Source of the DNA: Diplocarpon mali
Taxonomy: Eukaryota > Ascomycota > Leotiomycetes > Helotiales > Drepanopezizaceae
DNA: 64,000 nucleotides
NCBI GenBank assembly: GCA_024741835.1
Contig: JAENRP010000048.1
Coordinates: 62,001-126,000 of the forward strand
Reading direction: 5' to 3'
Position numbers and translations under genes: made by a program. The notes beneath the pieces are model-generated. The model was not told the origin of the DNA, searched no databases, and saw only the letters and a list, made by a program, of their open reading frames with translations. Below are positions 1-12,458 of the stretch, piece by piece (positions within the stretch are counted from its first letter, which is position 1; the number at the start of each line of letters is the position of its first letter).

Positions 1-132
1 ACGACAATCTACCGACGAGCCATTCCCGAATCAACACGCGGCTCCCTCTCGAGTCGCTCTCTTTTCCAAGCAGCTCTGATATCGGACCTCGGTCTCGTCA
101 CGGCGTCCTGAGCAGCTCCAAGCCTGATAGTA

Positions 133-566
133 TGCACAACTCTAAGGCAAGAGGAGTAGTATAAATATCCCCTTGACAACTAGTAAAGACTAGACTCCTC
201 CCTTTAATAAAACGTCTTTATAGTAAAAGAGAAGTAGTAGAAATATCACCTTGACAACTAGTAAAGACTAGACTCCTTCCCCTTGGTAAGATACCTCTAA
301 AGCGAGAGGAGCAGTATAAATATCACCTTGACAACTATAAAGACTAGACTCCTCCCTTTGAATAAGATATCTCTAAAGCAAGAGAAGTAGTATAAATACC
401 ATCTTCAAACCTATAAAGACTAGACTCCTTCCTCTAAGTAAGATACCTCTAAAGCGAGAGCAGTATAAATATCACCTCGAAACCAATAAAGATCAAACTC
501 CTTCCTTTGATGAGAAATCTCTATAGCAAGGAGTAGTGTAGATATCACCTTGGAAACTGAGAAAGG
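133..566. repeat. Minisatellite, about 5 copies of a 72-80 bp unit
   Basis: An imperfect unit containing the core gactagactcct recurs at about 188, 268, 342, 418 and 490, so the period is 72-80 bp. Each copy also carries a purine-rich stretch and a 'tataaatatcacctt' segment. Copies differ by small indels and transitions. No gene is visible in 1-840 apart from this array. Confidence 0.85.
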
Positions 567-840
567 CTATATTCTTATTGCGCCACGAGGACCCGAGGCT
601 CTAAGGACTGGCTTGTGTATTCCGCGCCTGAGGTGGCCAAGACGCACTCCTATAAGAGGAGCACAGATATAGAGCTAGTTGAGAGTTTGACAAGCTTCTG
701 CTCACCACCAAGATCCCTATCGTCAGGACAGGTATCCATTCCTCGTCCGAGGACATCTGGTTCGCGAGAGGTTCTCGGACACGCCCATCCTCCTCTCACC
801 TCCCCGCCCGGCCGGGCTCGGCGCGACGTCCGCCGCCGTC

Positions 841-2718
<1,878 letters not shown>

Positions 2719-2778
2719 TCAGACAGGGAGAGCAGCCGCGGGAGCTGACGAGCAGGTCGAGTGGATAAGGGGGGAGAT

Positions 2779-2793
2779 GTATATATTATATAC
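2779..2793 (-). promoter_or_regulatory. TATA-like element of the hexosaminidase gene
   Basis: Read on the minus strand this is gtatataatatatac, an AT-rich TATA-type box in otherwise GC-rich DNA, 82 nt before the hexosaminidase start codon. Assigned from position and composition only. Confidence 0.45.
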
Positions 2794-2895
2794 GAGCGCG
2801 CATGGCCGAAGCGATAACTCTGCACCGGACGGCCGGCTCTCCCCTTCTCCCTGCAGGTGACCGACGCAGGGACTCGGCTCCTCCGGGTCGCCGTC

Positions 2896-3033
2896 GGGCA
2901 GGGAGGCTGACCAGGGGGGGGAAAGTAAACAAGCCCGCCGGTGGGACGACGGGGGGGGGCGAGTGGGCAGGGAGGTTGACCAGGGGGGGAGGAAAGTAAA
3001 CAAGCCCGCCGGTGGATTGCCAGAGGGGCGAGT
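2896..3033. repeat. Tandem duplication of a 69-bp segment
   Basis: Copy 1 is 2896-2964 and copy 2 is 2965-3033. Both begin gggcagggagg(c/t)tgacc and contain the identical block aaagtaaacaagcccgccgg. They differ mainly in the length of G-runs. The duplication lies upstream of the hexosaminidase gene. Confidence 0.85.
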
Positions 3034-3043
3034 GGGCAGGGCC

Positions 3044-3130
3044 GGGACTGGACTGGACTGGACTGGATGGCATGGCAGGGCCAGGACTGGATTGCATAAC
3101 ATGGCATGGCATGGCATGGCACGGCACAGC
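3044..3130. repeat. Pentanucleotide microsatellites (actgg)n and (atggc)n
   Basis: Two adjoining short arrays: about five units of actgg near 3044-3067 and five units of atggc near 3100-3127. A trinucleotide tract follows at 3455-3570. Confidence 0.85.
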
Positions 3131-3454
3131 ATGGGTGATGTACGAATGAGATCTCGTGGCTGGCGGCCGTCGTCGACCACGCGTGTGCGTCCCATCCGAC
3201 GCGGAGATCCGTGGACGGCTTGCCTCCGCGAGGCCATTGCTGACTGTGCCCTCCCCCCCCCCTTGGAGATCTCAGCTGCGGCGAGGAGGGGGGCGGAGTT
3301 GCTGTGATCTGCCCTGCTGCCACCGACGCGCTTCCGCCGCTGCGAAGGCTTTGTGGAGCGTCCGAGATTATGACAAGCTTGGCTGGTGGAAAATCACGAG
3401 GCTGGGGAGAAAGGGGGGGAGTAGCAAAACTCGCGTAGATCATGTCAACAAGAG

Positions 3455-3570
3455 CGGCAGCGGCAGCGGCAGCAGCAACAACAACAGCAGCAGCAGCAGC
3501 AACAACCACAATGATAATGACATCAACACCAGCACCACCAGCAACAATAATAACACCAACACCACCACCA
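3455..3570. repeat. CAG/CAA/CAC trinucleotide low-complexity tract
   Basis: Runs of agc/aac/acc triplets, encoding only homopolymeric amino-acid stretches in any frame. No domain or start context supports a protein. From 2794 to 4766 I see repeats and no recognisable gene. Confidence 0.8.
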
Positions 3571-3670
3571 TAACACCCCCCTGCTCGCTCGTCCGACACC
3601 TGATCCACTCACCGCCCCGGTCCCAGGCTGGGCGACCCCTCTCACCCATGGTGATCAGGCAGCGACTCCC

Positions 3671-4583
3671 GCACAGTGGAGCCGAAGCTCTCTTCCTATA
3701 GCAAATATAGGTTACTAGCGTAGAGTAGTCAGCAGCCCTAGACTTAGGATGTAATATATATATATTTTACTTTTCTAGTATATATTTCCTCAGAGAATAT
3801 AACCTTGCTAGACACCACCAACCACCCTTATCTTTCTACTATTTTCTCCGATCCATTTATATCCCAGCCGCCTGCAGTAGAGCAGAAGCTCTCTTCCTAT
3901 AGATAGTATAGGTTACTAGCGTAGAACAGTCAGCAGCCTTAGATATGGGAACTAAAATATATATAACTTTTATAGTACATATTCCTTGAGAGAGTATAAC
4001 CTGGCTATATATTCATAGGACATATTCCCAAGAGAATATAACCTTGCTCGATATTTATAGTAAATATTCCCAAGAGAATACAACCTAGCTAGATATTCAT
4101 AGGACATATTCCCAAGAGAGTATAACCCGGCTATATATTCATAGGACATATTCCCAAGAGAATACAACCTTGCTATATATTCATACCACATATTCCCAAG
4201 AGAATACAACCTTGCTATATATTCATACCATATATTCCCAAGAGAATACAACCTTGCTATATATTCATACCACATATTCCCAAGAGAATACAACCTTGCT
4301 ATATATTCATACCACATATTCCCAAGAGAATACAACTTGCTATATATTCATACCATATATTCCCAAGAGAATACAACCTTGCTATATATTCATACCACAT
4401 ATTCCCAAGAGAATACAACCTTGCTATATATTCATACCACATATTCCCAAGAGAATACAACCTAGCTATATATTCATACCACATATTCCCAAGAGAATAC
4501 AACCTAGCTACATCCCACCAACCACCTCCCTTATCCTCCCACTATTTCCTCCCGCCCATCTACATCCCAGCCCCCCGCAAACC
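3671..4583. repeat. About 200-bp segmental duplication with internal expansion
   Basis: The block starting gaagctctcttcctata at 3684 recurs at 3885 (offset 201). The pyrimidine-rich tail starting near 3808 (ccaccaaccacc...ccagcc) recurs near 4507. The first copy holds a single version of the core 'attcc...gagaatataacc'; in the second copy this core is expanded to about 13 units. The structure is therefore A-B-C followed by A'-(B)13-C'. Confidence 0.8.
3975..4507. repeat. 42-bp minisatellite, about 13 units
   Basis: The unit contains catattcccaagagaata and recurs every 42 bp, with one unit 41 bp long near 4335. Because 42 is a multiple of three, the array is open in frames on both strands and yields a 14-residue repeat (for example YSLGNMWYEYIARL on the minus strand). 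The 41-bp unit breaks that frame. Upstream units are the most diverged and central ones nearly identical. Confidence 0.9.
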
Positions 4584-4766
4584 CTCCGACAGCCAGGGCG
4601 ACGAGGATCGGGGATCGGAGGGTGCACGCGCAGCCGGGCCCGGCTTGGGCAGTGATCGCGAGCACGCGACCCCCGTCCGCCAGTCGTTCGTGTTCCCAGG
4701 AGAAATGTGCAGTGGGTTCCACTATGATAAGTGGTGAAAAGGTTGTTGTATTGAGTATAGTAACTA

Positions 4767-5265
4767 CTTAGTACAAGGGGGAAATAATCCACAATTCTAG
4801 ACCGTGCACTCTAGATACTTTGGCAATGCTGCTTTTATTCTTTTCTTTAGTATTTTGTGTATAATCCTTTAGCTTTAATCACTGCCTTATATCTCTCTAG
4901 CATTTCCCGAATCAATTCTCTAATTCTTTCAATTATTATTAATTCCCACGCTTCTTATACTACCTCTCGTAGTCTTTTATAAGACCGATGAACCTTAGGG
5001 TAGTTTTTACCAATATAATCTTTCATTTCATCCTATACTGTTTCAATTGGATTCAAATCAGGAGAGAAGTGTGTCGTTTTAGAGTTTTTAATATAGGTAC
5101 ACTCAATATAGAATCCATAGTAAGAGTGTTGATTTCTAACGTAAAAGGCGGCGAGTTAATATTATTATATCATTAGTAGTACCCCTTGATCCAGGCCCCT
5201 ATTAGTAGAAACCTCTAGAATTGCGCTCAGACTACATATGTGGAATATTTACCACCTGTACTAAG
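4767..5265 (-). mobile_element. Internally deleted, decayed Tc1/mariner element
   Basis: Terminal inverted repeats are visible: the left end starts cttagtacaagggggaaata and the right end, reversed, cttagtacaggtggtaaata. Both ends are flanked by TA (4765-4766 and 5266-5267), the Tc1/mariner target duplication. On the minus strand, about 5060-4850, the end of a transposase can be read: FSPDLNPIETV is followed by a stop where Trp is expected, and the frame runs to a terminal GLYTKY at the expected family position. The Trp-to-TAG change and another in-frame stop fit G-to-A damage of the RIP type. At 499 bp it lacks most of the transposase. Confidence 0.85.
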
Positions 5266-5471
5266 TACGTAGGTTTTATCCCCCTGCACTAGTGTTCACG
5301 TGCTCTACTCTAGCCTATTCTAGCCCAGTGCTCTATAGGGGGGAGAGAGAGAGTTCGCAGGTCGCCCTCGTCCAGGCCCCGAGGGGATGCACGTGCGCCG
5401 CCGGGGCGCCATTCTCCAGGTTTCGACTGCAGGGGATCGTTGCGAGGGTCTTGCCCAACGATGATACTTCG

Positions 5472-5672
5472 TAGCAGGGGTAAATAATGTTACTTTCTCG
5501 TCTCTGCGTAGACCTACGAATACTAAATACTTGGCAATGCTGCTTTATATGATTCTCTTGGTATTATCTCTAGGACAGGTATACTAAATGTCAGCTCGGT
5601 ATTGATTCTCTTGATCTCCAAGTACTAAAAGCAGCGCATTAATATTCGTTTATCATACGACATACCCCTTGT
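5472..5672. mobile_element. Second mariner-related relic (MITE-like)
   Basis: Shares tacttggcaatgctgcttta with the neighbouring element (4816) and resembles its other side ('agcgcattaatatt...acccctt'). The ends read caggggtaaat on the left and, inverted, caaggggtat on the right, near TA dinucleotides. Boundaries are approximate. Confidence 0.5.
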
Positions 5673-7463
5673 ATAGGTACCCGGTAAACCGAACCCTTGA
5701 GAATCACCGCGTAGTGCGCACAGACGAAAAACCAACATTATTTTCAACAGGTACGAAGTTTGTATACGACGGCGCCGCGGTGCAGGGGCCCAGGCCGAAG
5801 ACTGTCGGACGTGGAATCCTCATCACGTGTCCCAGCGCCAGTCGCACGCTGTCGAACCCGCTCCCGTGACGCTGGGCGTGCGATCTGTCGGCAGACCGGC
5901 CATATGTCATACGGTCATGTGACAAGGCACGTAATAGGCGAGGCTTGGCAAATACTGTATTTATGCTACGCTCTCGAGGAAGAGCTGCGAGAGCAAGCTC
6001 TTACACACGAATACGACCCGACGTGTTCGAGAAGCTTCAAATGTGCGCACAAACCACCTCATGTGATACCCACACGATCCAATCGCCCTTCCCATCGGAC
6101 CTTTCTTGACGTCAAGCGCCACACGCCCCCACAGCTCGCCTGACCTCTTGAGAGGATACTTGTAAAAGCCGCATCTGCCAGGGATCCAGAGGGCACGCTC
6201 TCGAAGTGTACATGATTTCGACCCGGGACGACGGAGTCTGTGCACGCGGGAGGCCGGGCAACGCGGCGGTCTCGATGGCTCTCGGGATCCTGCATCCGCC
6301 CCTCGGCCTTCACTCCCCGCCGGGTACGGAGTATCTCGTGGGCACCTCGTCCGCTCGCTCGTGCCTGCTATCTCTCTCTTCCTCTCCTCCTCTCCCTCGA
6401 GCTCACGGACTGTACGGATCGTCCGGCCAAGTCAACACCACGTGAGTGCGGGTCGAGCCGTGCGGGTCGAGCCTTGTGGGTCGAGCCGTGCGGACCCACC
6501 GCCCGCCACCCGCTTGGAGGATGTGCCAGGGAAATGCCGGACAGAGAGAGAGAGAGAGAACCGCCATCGAAGCCCAAGCGGCATGGCGATAGAAATACCA
6601 CGGAAACCCGAGCCAGCCACATTGCCGGCGTGGCCGGCGTGGCCGCGTGGCTGCGTGTCCGCGCCGCCGTACCGGCCAGGTCCCAGCAAGGTCGTGATGT
6701 TGGGCGGCCAGCACCCGCGCTCTCCCATCGCCGACTCGGCGGAGCAGGGCGGAGCAGGACCGCGGCGCCGCATCGCGAGACCCGCCGCTGAGGATCCGTC
6801 CGTCCGCCTGCCTCGGCCGGGGGGGGGAGTCGGCGCGTTCCGACGAGGTCGGCGGTGTATGTATGTGTGTGTATATATACCCAAATATACGTATACCAAT
6901 ATATATGCAAATATATATGTACCCAGATATACATATATGTATACACATATACACACATACACATATACACACATACACATATACACATATACACATATAC
7001 ACTTATACATATATACATATACATACTCATCCAGATATGTACATATTTACACACCCAAATATACTATATACCAAAACATGTACATATACACACTCCCAAA
7101 TATACTACATACCACAACATACATTCACATACACCTACACACCCTCTCTAGAACTCGCTTGTCCGGCGGGACCTGTGGCTGCAATCCGAGGAATACCAAG
7201 GGGTCCGACACACCGAGCCTGTGCTCTCTCCTGGCCACTCCACCAAGCAAGAGTCACGGGCGCACCGCCGCACACGACAGCTGGCTCATCGCCTCGTGCC
7301 ATCAGACCCGATACCTCACAGGCCGTACCGAATCCATCGCCTCGTGCATCAGACCCGACACCTCACAGGCCGTACCGAATCCCAATCTTGGCGAGCATCG
7401 GAGCCGATCACGCATCCATCCGACCCTCGGCACGGTCGTGAAACAGGACCCCATACATCCCAT
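5673..7463. other. Gene-free interval with simple repeats
   Basis: GC-rich sequence with several open frames, none with a recognisable domain or credible splice structure. It holds a GA tract (6543-6559), an alternating tatac/acac tract (about 6858-7142) and a short tandem duplication (7288-7382). Confidence 0.6.
7288..7382. repeat. Tandem duplication of a 47/48-bp segment
   Basis: Copies 7288-7335 and 7336-7382 begin atcgcctcgtgc and end ggccgtaccgaatcc. They differ by one indel and a transition, which points to a recent event just beyond the 3' end of RAD2. Confidence 0.85.
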
Positions 7464-10400
7464 CTAACCCCTCGCCCGCTTCCGAGGCCCCTCTCCCTTG
7501 CCCGGAGACTTCGCGTCGGCGCCAGCACGGGAACGCCGAGACTCCTCCCGACTCCCGCTCTCCTCTCCTCCGTCCGCCTTTTCCTCGCCACCGGCACCCA
7601 AGTCCACTCCGGTTCTCTTCCGCCCTCTTCCCCCCCGCTTGCCGCTCCCCTGCTTCCCCCAGAGCTTCTCCTGCTCCCTCGCCGTCCAGCCGATGTCGTT
7701 CCGTTCCGCCCACGCCCGGCCCACGTCCGCATAAGTCATCTTCAACGGCTCCTGCGCCGCCTTGCTCGCCTTCAGCTTGCCCACCGCGTCTCTCATGCGT
7801 CGACTGCCTACCCGCTCCCGTCCCGGCCCCGAGCTGGCATTGGCGCCCGCGCCCACAGCCCCCTCGAAGAAGCGCGTGATGTTGCTCTGCGTCCCCTCCT
7901 GCGCACGTCGGTTCATGTCCCGGATGACGGGGACGAGCACTTCGTCGGTGCGCTCCTGCGTCCAGCCGATCGTGGCCATGAGGAACTCACGGAGACGCTC
8001 GAGGTCAGGGACGCCCCATTGGAAAGGATCGGGTGTGGTGTCGACATCAGGCTTGAGGTAAGCGTCGCTGACAGCCGAGGAGGGGAAGCCGGGCGGCAAG
8101 AAGAGCTTCGTCGCTTGTGAGCGCCGGAACTTCTTGCGGAAGGGCGACGTTTCGGTGTGGAGCGGCGGCCCGTTGACTTGCACCGCCGACCACCACGCCT
8201 TGAACTCTTGCAGGCCCGACGCGCTGGGGAACTCGGAGAGGATCTCGACGGCTGTGACCGGGCCAACGCCCGGCAGCCCGTCCGTGTAGTCAGAACCGAG
8301 GAGGTGGGCGAGGGCGATGAGTTGGTCGCGCGAGAGCGAGAGCTCTTTCTCAATGTCGGCCAACAGGTAGCACTCGACGAATTTGTTGCTGTTGAACATG
8401 TTCTTGTAGACGCGCGTGCCGCCAAAGAGGAAGATGTCGCAGTCGTCCGTGACGACTCCATCGACTAGGCCAAGCTGGACCAGTTCAGCGCATTGGGCTT
8501 CGGCTTCCATTGGTGCAGTGATGTATGGGAGACCGAAGAGACGGAGTAAAGCTTGGCATTCTGAGATCATGACTGTGGTGACTTCGTCTGCGTCTCGGCG
8601 GTCCTTCTTCTGTTGCGTTCGCAGGGCCCTGAGTTCTTCTTCGTATGAGGCCTGATTCTCCTCCTCTGTTCGATTGTTGAGTGTACTTGCGAACTGAGCA
8701 TGCGTCTCTGCTTCCTCGGCAAGCTGAGCCATCAACTCGTCGTCGTCATCGCTCATGTCGTCGAACTCGGCGTCAATCTCAGCTTGTTCACGAGCGGTCA
8801 GCTGAGGCTGCCGAGCAGTTGCTTCCGAGGCTTTGTGAGATGGGAGCCCGCCTGGAGAATCTGACATATGGACCTCGTTAAAGACTGGATTGGGATCCCG
8901 GGCAGCCGGTGAGTCTTTCTCGGTTTCAGTTTCTCGCTCTGGCTCTGGCGTCTTAACATCCTCAAACTCCGGAGAAGCTGATGTCGGAACGACCATGTTC
9001 GTTCGATCACCAGCTAGCAGGCTCGCATCAACAGCCTTCTTCGAAGTGGCAGCATCCCCATAATCACTCTCCGACCATTCAACCTCTTCGTCCTCCTGGC
9101 CTTCTCCCCGTTTCTCAACGACAGGCTCCACAGACGGTGGTCGGTCGTGCGTAATGTCAAGAACCGGCGGAATGGCCCCCGCATCCTCAGCAGTCTCCCC
9201 TAAACTCTCGGGAGTCCCTCGCTTCGAGCCTGGCTCATCCACAATCTCCACATCACTAGCCCCATCCTCGCTTTCATCCTCAGACTCAATAACAATCGGC
9301 GCGTTCCTCTTCCGCCACTCCCTCTCCTCTTCATCAACCATCTCCCGATCCTGCTCATTTAACTCCTGGTCCCTCTTCTTCTGTACCTCCACCTGGTCTC
9401 TGATGTCGCCAGCCGCCATCCACGGGATTTGCGGTCTAGGAGCTTCTACCGGCTCCTTCTCAAAGCCGCCCGCAAGATCGTCGTCCTCCCCCGAGCCCAC
9501 TGGGTGTTCTGGGGCTTCCTTAGGCCCCTTGCTGAAAATAGACCCAAGGCTCTCGAACGGTAGTGGCCCATCAAAGGGATTTTTCGTATTAGTCGCCACC
9601 GGCGCAGGCTGTCTTCGCTCGGGAGCTTTGCGTTTCCTGGCATTGGCCAAAGCGGCTTGCATATCCATATCGCTATCACTGTCACTATCGAAAACAGCCG
9701 TCTTCGGCTTCGGTTTCGGCACAGCGGCATTGGCTCTATTATTAACGATATGAGCAATCATGCCACCACTCGAAGTCGAAATCGGCTTCGAGCTCTCGAC
9801 AGCACTCTGTTCGTACTCGGGCATTGCGACGTCTTCGAAGTCGAGCTCCGTCTCTTCTTCTGATTCGGAATCTTGCGCATGATTCTTCTGTAGCGACATG
9901 GCGATTGCACGGGCAAGATGTTCCTCTTCATCAGATTCGGCTCGATCGCTATCTCTTTGCAGAGACAAGGCAATAGCGTGGTTGATATCTTCCTCCTCTT
10001 CGTCGAATAGATCCTTACGTCGCGAGGAATCCGCTACTGGATTTGTGCCCACGAACAGCGAATCTGGGTCTTCTGATGCTGCCCTGTTTCGCGTAATTTG
10101 AGCCAGGGGAATATCTTCGGAGCATATACTCTGAGCGCTGTTTTGCCCCCGTTCCGAAGCATTCATCCGAGCCAGAGGGATATCTTCCGAACAGACGCTT
10201 TGCGCAGGACCCTGAGCCTGTCTATGGGCTCTGAGTCGCTTCCTCTGTTCAGAGATTTCCCTCTCCTGAAAATCCTGATATGACAAATTCAGTCTCTTGT
10301 TCGGACTGACTTTCGGCAATCGATTTAAGCCCTCGACAGGCACATCCTCAAACTCCTCTTCCTCTTCACTATCATCGATTTTGACCTTCGGTACCGCATC

Positions 10401-11438
10401 AACATCAATCGGCTTGTGCCTCTCACCCACCCCCTTGTCTGTGCTCACAACTCCCAGTGCGTAACCGCCTTCCACCCCATCATTCTTCACCAGCACATAT
10501 TCCCTTCCCCTCTCCCCCGCAATACGCCCCCCGCCCACACCAGGCAAGTCGTCATTCATGCCATTCAAATTCATCAAGCGCTGGGTCAACTCATTCCTCT
10601 CCATGACCCGCGCAATCTGGAACTTCGAGAAATCCATCTTGTTTGGATACATTTGATCCAACTGCTCCTGTCCATACCCCATCCTCATCCTACTCCGCAG
10701 CCTCGCTGCATTTAGAATATTATACCGATCACCAGCCGGCAGACTGAGGAAGAAATCGCCATTGAAATCGATCTTGCTGAAATCGTACAAGTTGACTTCC
10801 TCCCCGTCATGAAACTGCCGCGCGTACTCCTCGAGCTCCTCAGCGCTCATGATGCGCGGATCGTTCGGCTGGCCCATGCCCTCGATGCCATTCGTCAGGT
10901 CGGGGAGGTGATACGCATCGGTTTTGCGGAACGTGCGATTCTTGCTGCGCTCGGCGGAAGTCATCCCCATCTCGCCAACATATACAAACTCCGCATCCTC
11001 AGGGACCACCTCCTCATCCTGAATCGCAGGCCGACCATCCCGCTCCCTCTTGGCGTCCCTCTTGCGCCTCCCCTCCTCCTCCTCCTCTCTCCTCTTCATC
11101 TGTACCGCGAGCAACTTCCCAGCCGTACGCACCGCATCCTCCCTGCGACCCTCGCGCCGCCGCTTACGACCTTGGATCGTCTGCCGCTTGAGGATGGGAG
11201 CGCCGCCATCAAACACAAAGACGGGTTTGATACCAAAGTAGAGCAGCTTGCAGATGCGCCGGAAGAAGCCTACGACGTGCGAGTTTCGCAGCGCGTTGCC
11301 CTCCTTGTCGCGGACCGCTTTGAGGAATTGGTAGATCCAGATCGATGCGTCGACTGCGAGACGCTTGCGATTGAGAGTCGGGAGGGGGGTTGGCCGGGCT
11401 GAGGGGGCGAGGATGGGCCAGAGACCGTTCACACCCAT
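7464..11438 (-). CDS. RAD2: XPG/Rad2 structure-specific DNA repair endonuclease
   Basis: A 1324-residue intronless gene for the nuclease that makes the 3' incision in nucleotide excision repair in the nucleus. The XPG-N domain is at residues 1-98 (MGVNGLWPIL, AVDASIWIYQF, VFVFDGG). A long acidic spacer follows, then the XPG-I domain near 940-1080 with MEAEAQCA, VTDDCDIFLFG and the helix-hairpin-helix region LLGSDYTDGLPGVG. The spacer carries two consecutive UIM-like helices (HAIALSLQ and RAIAMSLQ, about 485-520) and a duplicated SEDIPLA segment (about 415-445). Near residue 1187, QSNITRFF fits a PIP box for PCNA. The C-terminus is Lys/Arg rich and could import the protein into the nucleus. 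It is divergently placed from the NatC subunit gene. Confidence 0.97.
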   Translation of the reverse strand: MGVNGLWPILAPSARPTPLPTLNRKRLAVDASIWIYQFLKAVRDKEGNALRNSHVVGFFRRICKLLYFGIKPVFVFDGGAPILKRQTIQGRKRRREGRREDAVRTAGKLLAVQMKRREEEEEGRRKRDAKRERDGRPAIQDEEVVPEDAEFVYVGEMGMTSAERSKNRTFRKTDAYHLPDLTNGIEGMGQPNDPRIMSAEELEEYARQFHDGEEVNLYDFSKIDFNGDFFLSLPAGDRYNILNAARLRSRMRMGYGQEQLDQMYPNKMDFSKFQIARVMERNELTQRLMNLNGMNDDLPGVGGGRIAGERGREYVLVKNDGVEGGYALGVVSTDKGVGERHKPIDVDAVPKVKIDDSEEEEEFEDVPVEGLNRLPKVSPNKRLNLSYQDFQEREISEQRKRLRAHRQAQGPAQSVCSEDIPLARMNASERGQNSAQSICSEDIPLAQITRNRAASEDPDSLFVGTNPVADSSRRKDLFDEEEEDINHAIALSLQRDSDRAESDEEEHLARAIAMSLQKNHAQDSESEEETELDFEDVAMPEYEQSAVESSKPISTSSGGMIAHIVNNRANAAVPKPKPKTAVFDSDSDSDMDMQAALANARKRKAPERRQPAPVATNTKNPFDGPLPFESLGSIFSKGPKEAPEHPVGSGEDDDLAGGFEKEPVEAPRPQIPWMAAGDIRDQVEVQKKRDQELNEQDREMVDEEEREWRKRNAPIVIESEDESEDGASDVEIVDEPGSKRGTPESLGETAEDAGAIPPVLDITHDRPPSVEPVVEKRGEGQEDEEVEWSESDYGDAATSKKAVDASLLAGDRTNMVVPTSASPEFEDVKTPEPERETETEKDSPAARDPNPVFNEVHMSDSPGGLPSHKASEATARQPQLTAREQAEIDAEFDDMSDDDDELMAQLAEEAETHAQFASTLNNRTEEENQASYEEELRALRTQQKKDRRDADEVTTVMISECQALLRLFGLPYITAPMEAEAQCAELVQLGLVDGVVTDDCDIFLFGGTRVYKNMFNSNKFVECYLLADIEKELSLSRDQLIALAHLLGSDYTDGLPGVGPVTAVEILSEFPSASGLQEFKAWWSAVQVNGPPLHTETSPFRKKFRRSQATKLFLPPGFPSSAVSDAYLKPDVDTTPDPFQWGVPDLERLREFLMATIGWTQERTDEVLVPVIRDMNRRAQEGTQSNITRFFEGAVGAGANASSGPGRERVGSRRMRDAVGKLKASKAAQEPLKMTYADVGRAWAERNDIGWTAREQEKLWGKQGSGKRGGRGRKRTGVDLGAGGEEKADGGEESGSREESRRSRAGADAKSPGKGEGPRKRARG

Positions 11439-12018
11439 TGTGCCAGGCTGTCAAGTTCGCTGTTGTGTGCCAGTGTATCGCTTGACGCTCGTAGATGTCG
11501 CTGTCGGGAGCTTCAAGCTCAAGGCGGAGCTTTCGTAGGATCTTGGTCCAGAGCGGTACAAGAAGACGCGCACATCGTGCGGTCCGGATGGCTGCCTCTT
11601 CAATTACTTCGAGCTGGAATGCGTCGTATGATTAAACTGAAGCCTTCCGCTAGATGACGTTGATGACTCCGTCGCGAAGTGCGCTTTTACATGTCTCTTA
11701 TCTTATCGCCGAAACCCTACTGAAGTGCTTAAATGCAGAAAGCTGCCTCTTGACTGATGTCCACACAGTAGAGGCTTTCGAGTAATCGGTAATTCTCGTC
11801 TAGCAAACCGTTCTCATTGCCAACATCTGCCTGCGAGTCGCTATCGATCAGACCACCTGAGCCACATTTACACAGAGAGATCTATCCAGCGGCCACCCTC
11901 GGCCCCACTGAAATCTTGTAAGCATATTCACCAGCAAAACAATCCCACCCAGCGCCCAAAACCAAAGTACCAAGCCACCAATCTCCAGAAGAAAAACAGG
12001 AGGGGTTTTCCTCGAACA
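11439..12018. promoter_or_regulatory. Divergent intergenic region between RAD2 and the LSM gene
   Basis: 580 bp between two start codons pointing away from each other, so both promoters must lie here. Pyrimidine/CA-rich sequence precedes the LSM gene start. No clear TATA box or factor site could be assigned. Confidence 0.6.
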
Positions 12019-12458
12019 ATGGATAAATCCACCTCCGCAACCTACCTGACCTCCCTCCTCAACAAATCCCTCCGCGTAACAACGACCGACACGCGGATGT
12101 TCCTAGGCCAGTTCAAATGCACCGATTCCGTATGGCTTTCCCTTCCCACCTCCTTCCACCCAGAAACCAGCCTCTTCAACCACCAACCGCCAAACACCGC
12201 ATAGCTAAAACCTCCCCCGCACAGGATCGCAATATAATCCTCGCCCAAACCTACGAATACCGGCTCCCCCCTCCTCCTCTCACTTCCCCGCGTGCCACCT
12301 CCCCTCAGCAGCCAGCTACCTTGGACATGACATCGCGCTACCTCGGCCTCGTCGTCGTACCCGGTGCGTACATTGTCCGGATCGAGGTTGAGGAGTTTGC
12401 GAGCCAGATGCGGCGCGGCGCTTCGCAAGGGCGTGTGGCTGCTGATGCCATGACGTGA
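12019..12458 (+). CDS. naa38: LSM-domain auxiliary subunit of the NatC N-terminal acetyltransferase (Mak31/NAA38-like)
   Basis: Two exons, 12019-12129 and 12225-12458, separated by a 95-nt intron (gtatgg..cacag). Together they encode 114 residues. Splicing joins FKCTDS to DRNIILAQTYEYR, restoring the Sm1 motif of the LSMD1/NAA38 family. The Sm2 part follows as RYLGLVVVPGAYIVRIEVE. A Pro/Thr-rich insertion separates the two. In this family the small Sm-fold protein assists the catalytic NatC subunit at the ribosome. The unspliced frame stops inside the intron, which supports the splice. The identification rests on the Sm motifs, so another LSM protein is possible but less likely. Confidence 0.82.

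Noticed and set aside
3970..4502. CRISPR-like or coding repeat array
   Set aside because: Direct tandem repeats without spacers in a eukaryotic genome; a minisatellite whose unit happens to be a multiple of three.
6361..7467. Open frames across the tatac/acac tract
   Set aside because: Tyr/Ile/Thr/His repeats encoded by a simple-sequence tract in every frame and on both strands.
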